Assembly: GCA_040508515.1 (NCBI GenBank)
Contig: JBEVMS010000260.1
Coordinates: 1-12,680 of the forward strand
Origin: JBEVMS01 sp040508515
GTDB taxonomy: Bacteria > Pseudomonadota > Gammaproteobacteria > Xanthomonadales > Rhodanobacteraceae
DNA: 12,680 bases
Direction: 5' to 3'
The position numbers and the translations under genes are program-made. This document shows positions 1 through 5,523 of the stretch, piece by piece (within the stretch, counting starts at the first letter, position 1; each line of letters begins with the position of its first letter). The notes beneath the pieces were generated by a model. The model saw only the letters and a list, made by a program, of their open reading frames with translations. It did no database searches and was not told the origin of the DNA.

Positions 1-144
1 ACCTTGTTCGGCGCGTTGCTGATCGGCGTGATCAACAACGGCCTGAATCTGCTCGGCGTGTCGTCGTATTACCAGCAGGTCGCCAAGGGCCTGATCATCG
101 TGCTGGCCGTGCTGATCGACGTGTCCCGCAAAAAACAGCGCTGA
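1..144 (+). CDS. ABC sugar/polyol transporter permease, C-terminal fragment (RbsC-like)
   Basis: The window opens inside this gene, so only the last 47 codons are visible, ending at TGA 142-144. They read as a hydrophobic helix (TLFGALLIGVINNGLNLLGV), a short polar turn with YYQQVAKG, a second hydrophobic helix (LIIVLAVLIDV) and a basic tail (SRKKQR). This is the usual C-terminus of RbsC/BPD_transp_2 inner-membrane permeases of monosaccharide ABC importers. The next gene, 32 nt downstream, is a periplasmic substrate-binding protein of the matching class, which supports the call. The ATPase that should complete the importer is not in the window and is presumably upstream. The substrate cannot be told from this fragment. 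The neighbouring dehydrogenases suggest a sugar alcohol. Confidence 0.82.
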   Translation, partial: TLFGALLIGVINNGLNLLGVSSYYQQVAKGLIIVLAVLIDVSRKKQR

Positions 145-176
145 CTTCCAGCGCGAATCCCACGGAGAGAGATTTC

Positions 177-1175
177 ATGAAACTGCGCAAGCTGTTGTTA
201 ACCGTGCTCGCCACCTCGGTCGTGTTCAGCGCCGCGGCCGCCGACACCAAGACCTACCGGATCGGCGCCACCGTCTATGGCCTGAAGGGCCAGTTCATGC
301 AGAACTGGGTGCGCGAAATCAAGCAACAGCCGGCGGTGAAGAGCGGCCAGGTGCAGTTGACGATTTTCGACGGCAACTACGACGCGCTGACCCAGAACAA
401 CCAGGCCGAGTCGATGCTGACCCAGCAATTCGACGGCATCATCTTCGTACCGATCGACACCAAGGCGGGTGTCACTTCGGCGCTCCACGCCGCCGCAGCG
501 CACGTGCCGCTGATCGTTTCCAACGCCACGCTGTCCACCGACAAGGCGCCATACATCGGCAACGATGACGTCGATGGCGGCCGCTTGCAGACTGAGGCGA
601 TGGTCAAGGAGCTGGGCGGCAAGGGCAACGTGGTGATCATCCAGGGGCCGATCGGGCAGTCCGCGCAGATCGATCGCGAGAAGGGCGAGCTGGAGGTGCT
701 GGCCAAGTACCCGAACATTAAGGTGATCGAGAAGAAAACCGCCAACTGGTCGCGCGCCGAGGCGATGAGCTTGATGGAGGATTGGCTCAACGCCCATCCC
801 AACGGCATCAATGGCGTGATCTCGCAGAACGACGACATGGCGTTGGGCGCGCTGCAGGCGATCAAGTCGCACGGGCTGACACCCAAGCAGGTGCCGATTA
901 CCTCCATTGATGGCATGCCCGATGCGATTCAGGCGGCCAAACGCGGCGAAATCACCACCTTCCTGCAAGACGCCCAGGCGCAGTCGCAAGGCGCGCTGGA
1001 TCTGACGCTGCGTCAGCTGATCGGGCCGAGCTACAAGCCGCAGTCGGTGATCTGGCAGCGCTATGCCGCGCAGATCAAATGGGATGGCGGCACCGACAAG
1101 CGCTACATCCTTCCGTGGGTGCCGGTTACTCCGGCCAACGCCGACCAGCTGTACAAGCAGGTTACCGGCACCTGA
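177..1175 (+). CDS. Periplasmic sugar/polyol-binding protein of an ABC importer (RbsB-like)
   Basis: This 332-residue protein has a clear Sec signal peptide: a basic start (MKLRK), a hydrophobic core (LLLTVLATSVVF) and an AAA/D cleavage site near residue 22. The mature part follows the periplasmic binding protein type 1 fold (Peripla_BP_4). It shows an early YRIGATVYGLKGQF strand-turn, the segment FDGIIFVPIDTKAG near the first-lobe hinge, the PYIGNDDVDGG motif, and the late SQNDDMALGALQAI and ITSIDGMPDAIQA motifs typical of ribose/galactose-type binding proteins. A good Shine-Dalgarno (GGAGAGA, 164-170) precedes the ATG. It lies 32 nt after the permease and should deliver ligand to it. The ligand is inferred from the downstream polyol dehydrogenases to be a sugar alcohol, possibly threitol or erythritol. 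Family is certain, ligand is not. Confidence 0.88.
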   Translation: MKLRKLLLTVLATSVVFSAAAADTKTYRIGATVYGLKGQFMQNWVREIKQQPAVKSGQVQLTIFDGNYDALTQNNQAESMLTQQFDGIIFVPIDTKAGVTSALHAAAAHVPLIVSNATLSTDKAPYIGNDDVDGGRLQTEAMVKELGGKGNVVIIQGPIGQSAQIDREKGELEVLAKYPNIKVIEKKTANWSRAEAMSLMEDWLNAHPNGINGVISQNDDMALGALQAIKSHGLTPKQVPITSIDGMPDAIQAAKRGEITTFLQDAQAQSQGALDLTLRQLIGPSYKPQSVIWQRYAAQIKWDGGTDKRYILPWVPVTPANADQLYKQVTGT

Positions 1176-1187
1176 TTTTTTCTAGAC

Positions 1188-1229
1188 CGGGGAACGCCCG
1201 TCGACGGCGTTCCCCGTGGGAGCTTTTTT
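1188..1229 (+). promoter_or_regulatory. Hairpin plus T-run between the binding-protein and SDR genes
   Basis: An 11-bp perfect stem (1188-1198 paired with 1206-1216, core GGGGAACGCC) closes a 7-nt loop. The sequence then runs through the SDR gene's Shine-Dalgarno GGGAG (1218-1222) and six T (1224-1229) directly into its ATG. The T-run starts 7 nt after the stem, so this is not a textbook terminator. It may be a partial terminator or a 3' stabiliser of the binding-protein message, as is common after binding-protein genes in ABC operons. Because the Shine-Dalgarno follows immediately, it may also affect translation of the next gene. Confidence 0.45.
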
Positions 1230-2000
1230 ATGTCGCATTGGTGGGACAAGGCATTTGATCTGGGTGGCCGCGTGGCGGTGGTCACCGGCGGCGCGGCGGG
1301 CATCGGCCACGCCTGCGCGCAGTTGTTGGCCGCGCGCGGCGCCAGCGTGGTGTTGCTGGATCTCCAGCCCGAGGTGGCGCAGGTCGCCAGCGCGCTCGAG
1401 GGCGGCGCGGCGAAGCATCTGGGCGTGGCGCTGGACGTGCGCGAACTGAGCCAAGTGCAAGCGGCGATCGATCAGGTGCTCACGCGCTACGGCCACATCG
1501 ATGCGCTGGTCAACAGCGCTGGCGTGGCGATCCTGGACAAGGCGCTGGAGGTGACCGAGCAGGGCTGGGACACCACCATGGCGATCAACCTCAAGGCGTC
1601 GTTCTTCATGGCGCAGGCGGTGGCCAAGCAGATGATCGCGCAAGGCCATGGCGGGCGCATCGTCAACCTCGCCTCGCAGGCCAGCGTGGTCGCGCTGGAT
1701 CGTCACGTGGCCTATTGCGCCAGCAAGGCGGCGATCGTCGGCATGACCAAGGTGCTGGCGGTGGAGTGGGCCGCGCATGGCATCACCGTGAATGCGGTAT
1801 CGCCCACAGTGGTGGAAACCGAGCTGGGCAAGAAAGCCTGGGCCGGTGACGTGGGCGAGCGCGCCAAAAAACAAATTCCGGTGGGCCGTTTTGCGCAGCC
1901 GGACGAAATCGCCGCGCTGGTGCTGTATCTGCTCAGCGAAGCGGCCGCGATGGTCACCGGGGAAAACGTGGTGATCGACGGCGGCTATACCGTGCAGTAA
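1230..2000 (+). CDS. SDR-family polyol dehydrogenase, GolD/DthD-like (probable D-threitol dehydrogenase)
   Basis: This 256-residue classical short-chain dehydrogenase is of normal full length. Visible elements are the cofactor loop TGGAAGIG (19-26), an Asp at the end of the second strand (D44) that favours NAD over NADP, NSAG (95-98), N120, the catalytic S149 in NLASQ, and Y162/K166 in YCASK. It ends in the usual TGENVVIDGGY tail. The segments ASQASVVALDRHVAYCASKA and TELGKKAWAGDVGE closely match my recollection of Listeria GolD, a D-threitol dehydrogenase making D-erythrulose; this was not checked by search. It has its own Shine-Dalgarno (GGGAG, 1218-1222). It sits between the importer genes and a second, unrelated polyol dehydrogenase, which supports a role in sugar-alcohol oxidation in the cytoplasm. 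Other polyol substrates such as arabitol or xylitol remain possible. Confidence 0.85.
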   Translation: MSHWWDKAFDLGGRVAVVTGGAAGIGHACAQLLAARGASVVLLDLQPEVAQVASALEGGAAKHLGVALDVRELSQVQAAIDQVLTRYGHIDALVNSAGVAILDKALEVTEQGWDTTMAINLKASFFMAQAVAKQMIAQGHGGRIVNLASQASVVALDRHVAYCASKAAIVGMTKVLAVEWAAHGITVNAVSPTVVETELGKKAWAGDVGERAKKQIPVGRFAQPDEIAALVLYLLSEAAAMVTGENVVIDGGYTVQ

Positions 2001-2013
2001 CGGTTTCCCTCGG

Positions 2014-2045
2014 TGCGCATCGCCGCGGCGGCGCGCATCCTTTTT
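2014..2045 (+). promoter_or_regulatory. Interrupted hairpin followed by five T between the two dehydrogenase genes
   Basis: TGCGC (2014-2018) can pair with GCGCA (2033-2037). Inside it GCCG (2022-2025) pairs with CGGC (2029-2032) around a 3-nt loop, leaving a 3-nt bulge. Three bases later comes TTTTT (2041-2045). The layout resembles a weak intrinsic terminator or attenuator just ahead of the zinc dehydrogenase gene. The region is very GC-rich, so the pairing could be incidental. Confidence 0.35.
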
Positions 2046-2062
2046 CATGCAGAGGCCTTCGC

Positions 2063-3187
2063 ATGTCCGCAGTGATCGAGCATCCGCAGCAGCACGCACC
2101 GCATGTCGCGATTCCCAAGACGATGAAGGCGATCGTCTGCCATGCGCCGGAAGACTATCGGTTGGAAGACGTACCGGTGCCGGTGCCCGGGCCGGACGAA
2201 ATCCTCACCAAGGTCGAGCTGTGCGGCATTTGCATGGGCGACATCAAAACCTTTCGCGGCGCGCCGTCGTTCTGGGGCGATGCCGAGCAGCCGCGCTACG
2301 TCAAGCCGCCGATGATCCCCGGGCACGAATTCGTCTGCCGCGTGGTGGCCTTGGGGCCGGGCGCTGAGACACGTGGCGTGGTGGTCGGCGAGCGGGTGAT
2401 CTCCGAACAGATCGTGCCGTGTTGGGGCTGCCGCTTCTGCGATCACGGCCAGTACTGGATGTGCCAGAAGCACGATCTCTTCGGCTTCCAGAACAATGTG
2501 CAAGGCGCGATGGCCGAGTACATGATCTTCACCAAGGAAGCCATCGTGCACAAAGTGCCCGACGAGATTCCGCCGGAAGAGGCGATCCTGATCGAGCCGC
2601 TGGCCTGCTCGCTGCACGCGGCCGATCGCGCCAACGTGGGTTTGGACGACGTGGTGGTGGTGGCCGGCGCGGGCACCCTGGGGCTGGGCATCATCGGCGC
2701 GGTGCGCCTGCGCAATCCCAAGCGGCTGATCGTGCTGGACATGAAACCCGAGCGCGCCGAACTGGCTTTGCGCCTGGGTGCCGATGAAGTGTGGAACCCG
2801 GCCCAAGAAGATGTGATCGCCAAGATCAAGGCGATCACTGAAGGCTACGGCTGCGACATCTACATCGAGGCGACCGGCCACCACAAGGCGGTCAACCAGG
2901 GCTTGGCGATGTTGCGCAAGCTGGGCCGCTTCGTCGAATTCAGCGTGTTCAACGATGAGGCTACGGTGGACTGGTCGATCATCGGCGATCGCAAGGAACT
3001 GGACGTACTTGGCTCGCACCTGGGCCCCTACATGTACCCGCGCGCGATTGACTTCATCGGCTCACGCAAGATCGATGTGCGCGACATCGTCACGCATAAA
3101 TTCCCGTTGGCGCAGTTCGCCGAAGCCTTCGCGGTGATGGAGCGCGGGCAGCAATCGCTCAAGGTGGTATTGGACCCGCAGGCGTGA
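2063..3187 (+). CDS. Zinc-dependent MDR dehydrogenase, EltD-like (probable erythritol/L-threitol dehydrogenase)
   Basis: This 374-residue medium-chain dehydrogenase has a complete set of zinc ligands. Catalytic-site residues are C57 (GIC), H88/E89 (PGHEF) and E178 (IEPLACS). The structural zinc site is C120, C123, C126 and C134. The Rossmann loop is GAGTLG (202-207), with D226 after the next strand, pointing to NAD use. The segments AIVCHAPEDYRLE, VISEQIVPCWGCRFC, GQYWMCQKHDL and TVDWSII..KELDVLG strongly recall EltD of Mycobacterium smegmatis, which oxidises erythritol and L-threitol to L-erythrulose. That match is from memory. An AGAGG Shine-Dalgarno (2051-2055) supports the ATG. About 20 residues precede the conserved MKAIVCHAP start of the fold. 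It follows the SDR gene by 62 nt and precedes the ketose-kinase genes. Sorbitol/xylitol-type specificity is the main alternative. Confidence 0.87.
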   Translation: MSAVIEHPQQHAPHVAIPKTMKAIVCHAPEDYRLEDVPVPVPGPDEILTKVELCGICMGDIKTFRGAPSFWGDAEQPRYVKPPMIPGHEFVCRVVALGPGAETRGVVVGERVISEQIVPCWGCRFCDHGQYWMCQKHDLFGFQNNVQGAMAEYMIFTKEAIVHKVPDEIPPEEAILIEPLACSLHAADRANVGLDDVVVVAGAGTLGLGIIGAVRLRNPKRLIVLDMKPERAELALRLGADEVWNPAQEDVIAKIKAITEGYGCDIYIEATGHHKAVNQGLAMLRKLGRFVEFSVFNDEATVDWSIIGDRKELDVLGSHLGPYMYPRAIDFIGSRKIDVRDIVTHKFPLAQFAEAFAVMERGQQSLKVVLDPQA

Positions 3188-3208
3188 TGCTAACGCACTG
3201 ACCAGCGA

Positions 3209-3223
3209 CGCCGTCCAACGGCG
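3209..3223 (+). repeat. Short perfect hairpin ahead of dhaK
   Basis: CGCCGT (3209-3214) and ACGGCG (3218-3223) form a 6-bp perfect stem with a 3-nt loop in the 92-nt gap between the zinc dehydrogenase gene and dhaK. No T-run follows. It is the third operon junction with a hairpin. Role unknown. Confidence 0.3.
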
Positions 3224-3267
3224 GCATGACCGCGCGCTTCAACGACTTTGCAAACCTCAAACGCAGC

Positions 3268-3272
3268 AGGAA
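3268..3272 (+). promoter_or_regulatory. Shine-Dalgarno that sets the dhaK start at 3280
   Basis: AGGAA lies 7 nt before ATG 3280. The earlier in-frame ATG at 3226 has no comparable site, so this element favours the shorter protein. Confidence 0.65.
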
Positions 3273-3279
3273 GACAGGC

Positions 3280-4284
3280 ATGAATCGAGTCATCAACGAT
3301 CCGGACCAGGTAGTCGAAGACATGGTCCGCGGGATCGTCGCGGCGCATCCGGAACTGAGTTTGGACCCGGCCAACCCGCGCGTGATCGGCATCACCGGCG
3401 GCGGTCGCGCCGGCACCGTAGGCGTGGTCACCGGCGGCGGTTCCGGGCATGAGCCGGGCTTTCTGGGCTATACCGGCCCGGGCCTGCTGGACGCGGTGGC
3501 GATCGGCGAAGTGTTTTCCTCGCCCACCGCCAAGAGCTTTCTGGACACCTTCAAGATGGCCCATCGCGGCGCGGGCGTGGCCTGTCTCTACGGCAATTAC
3601 GCCGGCGACAACATGAACGTGAAGATGGCAGTAAAGATGGCCGCCGCGCAGGGCATCGAAGTGAAGACCGTGGTCGCCAACGACGACGTCGCCTCCGCTC
3701 CCAAGGAGGAGCGCGCCAAGCGCCGTGGCGTGGCGGGCGAGATCTTGATGTGGAAGGCCGCCGGTGCGCGTGCCGCGTTGGGTGGCGATCTGGACGCGGT
3801 GATCGCCAGCGCGCAGAAGGCGATCGACAGCAGCCGCTCGGTCGGCATTGGTCTATCCGCCTGCACCATCCCGGCCAACGGCAAGCCCAACTTCCACATC
3901 GCTGACGGCGAGATGGAACTGGGCATCGGCCATCACGGCGAGCACGGGGTGAGCGTCACCAAGACGGTGCCGGCGCGCGAGATGGCCAAGATGATGCTGG
4001 ACATCATCCTGCCCGATTTCCCGATCGCACAGGGCGACGAAGTGGCGGTGCTGGTTTCCGGGCTCGGCGCCACGCCGCTGATGGAGCAGTACATCCTCTA
4101 CGCCGACGTCGCCGAGCTGCTGGCGCAGGCGGGGGTGAAGGTGAGTCTGCGCCTGGTCGGCAACTTCTTCACCTCGCTGGAGATGATGGGCGTGACCTTG
4201 ACCATCACGCGCCTGGACGACGAGCTGAAGCAACTATTCGCCTACCCGTGCAGCAGCATTGGCTGGACCGTGCCGGCGCGGTGA
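3280..4284 (+). CDS. dhaK: Dihydroxyacetone-kinase-type ketose kinase, substrate-binding subunit DhaK (probable erythrulose kinase)
   Basis: From ATG 3280 the protein has 334 residues and begins MNRVINDPDQVVEDM, matching the usual DhaK start (E. coli MKKLINDVQDVLDE). An in-frame ATG at 3226 would add 18 untypical residues. DhaK binds the ketose covalently through a histidine. Here TGGGSGHEP (51-59, with H57), D110 in NYAGD and H219 in IGHHGEHG correspond to E. coli H56, D109 and H218. DDD-like and RRGVAG segments of the fold are also present. It would work with DhaL encoded downstream. Related kinases phosphorylate erythrulose in tetritol pathways, and the two upstream dehydrogenases make that the likely substrate here. 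Dihydroxyacetone is the alternative. The C-terminus (SSIGWTVPAR) is complete. Confidence 0.9.
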   Translation: MNRVINDPDQVVEDMVRGIVAAHPELSLDPANPRVIGITGGGRAGTVGVVTGGGSGHEPGFLGYTGPGLLDAVAIGEVFSSPTAKSFLDTFKMAHRGAGVACLYGNYAGDNMNVKMAVKMAAAQGIEVKTVVANDDVASAPKEERAKRRGVAGEILMWKAAGARAALGGDLDAVIASAQKAIDSSRSVGIGLSACTIPANGKPNFHIADGEMELGIGHHGEHGVSVTKTVPAREMAKMMLDIILPDFPIAQGDEVAVLVSGLGATPLMEQYILYADVAELLAQAGVKVSLRLVGNFFTSLEMMGVTLTITRLDDELKQLFAYPCSSIGWTVPAR

Positions 4285-4403
4285 GCGTGATGGCGAGTGA
4301 CGCGTGATCGCAGCCGAGGTACGGCGGCTTCATGAGCCAGCGCACCGTTTGATTTGCGGCGATCGGCATCGAGCGAAGCGGCACCATCCCTGACCTGTCT
4401 ATT

Positions 4404-4471
4404 GAGGAACCGAAGCAATGCAATCCATCGACAACCCAATGATTCATGGCGCCACGGGCGTGACGCGATGA
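4404..4471 (+). CDS. Possible 17-codon leader ORF coupled to dhaL (includes its ribosome binding site)
   Basis: A strong Shine-Dalgarno GAGGAA (4404-4409) stands 8 nt before ATG 4418. That ATG opens a 17-codon frame (MQSIDNPMIHGATGVTR) ending at TGA 4469-4471. The stop overlaps the dhaL start as ATGA (4468-4471), the classic geometry of translational coupling. No purine-rich site precedes dhaL itself. The peptide has no recognisable motif, and its role, if any, would be to bring ribosomes to dhaL. A sequencing error or a decayed longer N-terminus is possible but less likely, because DhaL is complete without it. Confidence 0.4.
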
Positions 4472-5118
4472 CCGCGCAGGCACTGAACCTGGACGAGGGT
4501 GCCTTCGTGGTGCGCGAGCTGATCACGGTGATCCGGGAGAATCGCGATTACCTCTCGCAGATCGACGCGGCGATCGGCGACGGCGATCACGGCATCAATA
4601 TGAGCAAGGGCTTCGGCCAGTGCGGCGAGCGTTTGGACGGCCGCGCCGACGCCGATCTGGCGCAGGCGCTGGATCTTCTGGCGGAGTCCTTGCTCGATGG
4701 CATCGGCGGCTCGATGGGGCCGCTCTACGGCAGCTTCTTCATGAGCTTCGGCGAGACGCTCAAAGGCCATCGGCAACTTGACGCGGCCTTGTTCGGCCAG
4801 GCGTTGCGGCAGGGGTTGGAGGCGATCCAGGCGATCGGCGATGCCAAGGTCGGCGACAAGACTTTGATCGACACCTTGGTGCCGGCGACGGACGCCTACC
4901 ACGCGGCGCTGGCGCAGGGGCAGAGCTTCAAGCAGGCCTTGCAGGCGATGAGCGTCGCCGCCGAGCAGGGCAAGGATTCCACCAAGGATCTGCAAGCCCG
5001 GCTCGGCCGCGCGGCGCGATTGGGCGAGCGCTCGATCGGCGTGCTGGATGCCGGCGCCACTTCCTGTTTTCTGATCCTGCGCAGCATGGGGGACTCGATC
5101 GGCGGCAAGCTGCACTGA
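4468..5118 (+). CDS. dhaL: Ketose kinase nucleotide-binding/phosphotransfer subunit DhaL
   Basis: From ATG 4468 the product is 216 residues, the normal DhaL length (E. coli about 210). The frame extends upstream to a TTG, but the added residues look non-coding. The metal-binding aspartates are D33, D38 and D40 in QIDAAIGDGDHG. The nucleotide-binding loop is GGSMGP (80-85), and GDKT (129-132) and LGERSIGVLDAGATS (185-199) are conserved. It transfers phosphate to the ketose held by DhaK. In PTS-type systems ADP stays bound and DhaM donates phosphate, while in others ATP is used directly. No dhaM is visible here, so the donor is unresolved. It lies 183 nt after dhaK, a wide gap for an operon, and its translation may depend on the overlapping leader ORF. 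Confidence 0.9.
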   Translation: MTAQALNLDEGAFVVRELITVIRENRDYLSQIDAAIGDGDHGINMSKGFGQCGERLDGRADADLAQALDLLAESLLDGIGGSMGPLYGSFFMSFGETLKGHRQLDAALFGQALRQGLEAIQAIGDAKVGDKTLIDTLVPATDAYHAALAQGQSFKQALQAMSVAAEQGKDSTKDLQARLGRAARLGERSIGVLDAGATSCFLILRSMGDSIGGKLH

Positions 5119-5234
5119 GAACGGCGCAACGCGTACGCATGGTCGCCGCGAGCACGGCTGGTCGGACGGCGCCGTGGCGGTCGTGTGTAGGGGCGCGTTC
5201 GCCGGCACGCCGCCAAGCCGCTGCGGCCGATTCG

Positions 5235-5352
5235 CGGAAGGTCGGAAGGTTGGAAGGTTGGAAGGTCGGAAGGTTGGAAGGTTGGAAGGTCGAAAGGTCG
5301 AAAGGTCGAAAGGTCGAAAGGTTGGAAGGTTGGAAGGTCGAAAGGTTGGAAG
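5235..5352. repeat. Tandem 8-bp repeat array, 14 full units of YGRAAGGT
   Basis: Fourteen uninterrupted 8-bp units run from 5235 to 5346, followed by a partial unit (TGGAAG) to 5352. Only two positions vary, the first (C/T) and the third (G/A). The three versions are CGGAAGGT (units 1, 2, 5), TGGAAGGT (units 3, 4, 6, 7, 12, 13) and CGAAAGGT (units 8-11, 14). The combination T+A never occurs. The clustering of identical versions suggests growth by slippage or duplication. The array is intergenic, strongly purine-rich on the + strand, and lies between the polyol operon and the peptidase-like gene. I recall similar purine-rich short repeats in Xanthomonadaceae genomes, but did not check this. 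Confidence 0.95.
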
Positions 5353-5361
5353 CGTTGCGAC

Positions 5362-5392
5362 GTGGGAGGCGAACCCCATTCGCTGGCCCCAC
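5362..5392. repeat. Possible REP-like hairpin beside the tandem array
   Basis: GTGGG (5362-5366) pairs with CCCAC (5388-5392), and inside it GCGAA (5369-5373) pairs with TTCGC (5379-5383) around a 5-nt loop. The GTGG head plus an imperfect hairpin resembles REP elements of the GTRG type found in pseudomonads and Stenotrophomonas. A weaker candidate starting GTAG lies on the other side of the array at 5187-5211. No RAYT transposase is in the window. Confidence 0.3.
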
Positions 5393-5523
5393 CGGTCCCG
5401 GTAGCCGCCGCACGGGTATCGGGCGCAGTCAGCATGTGGTTCGCGTCACCAAGCGAGCGCGCTCGCCCGCATGTCGATCGCTTTTGAAATGGCGCGCGGT
5501 TTGGTTTGCGGTACGCTTGTGCG

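Larger units (their letters stand above)
5119..5523 (+). other. Non-coding interval holding an 8-bp tandem repeat array
   Basis: About 400 nt separate dhaL from the next gene. I see no credible gene here: the open frames across it depend on the repeat array, whose units contain no stop in any forward frame or on the reverse strand. The interval contains the array at 5235-5352 and a possible REP-like hairpin at 5362-5392. There is no clear intrinsic terminator after dhaL. Confidence 0.7.

Noticed and set aside
198..989. 263-codon - strand frame across the binding-protein gene
   Set aside because: It is antisense to a protein with a clear signal peptide and binding-protein motifs, and its composition is typical of a shadow frame.
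3226..3279. N-terminal extension of DhaK from ATG 3226
   Set aside because: The 18 extra residues are absent from the family, and the better Shine-Dalgarno is before ATG 3280.
4285..4403. Short ATG frames (for example at 4332, six codons) between dhaK and dhaL
   Set aside because: They lack ribosome binding sites and are too short to support. Only the 4418 frame has an SD and an overlap with dhaL.
5235..5352. CRISPR array
   Set aside because: The units are 8 bp and directly adjacent, with no spacers, and no cas gene is present. It is a simple tandem repeat.
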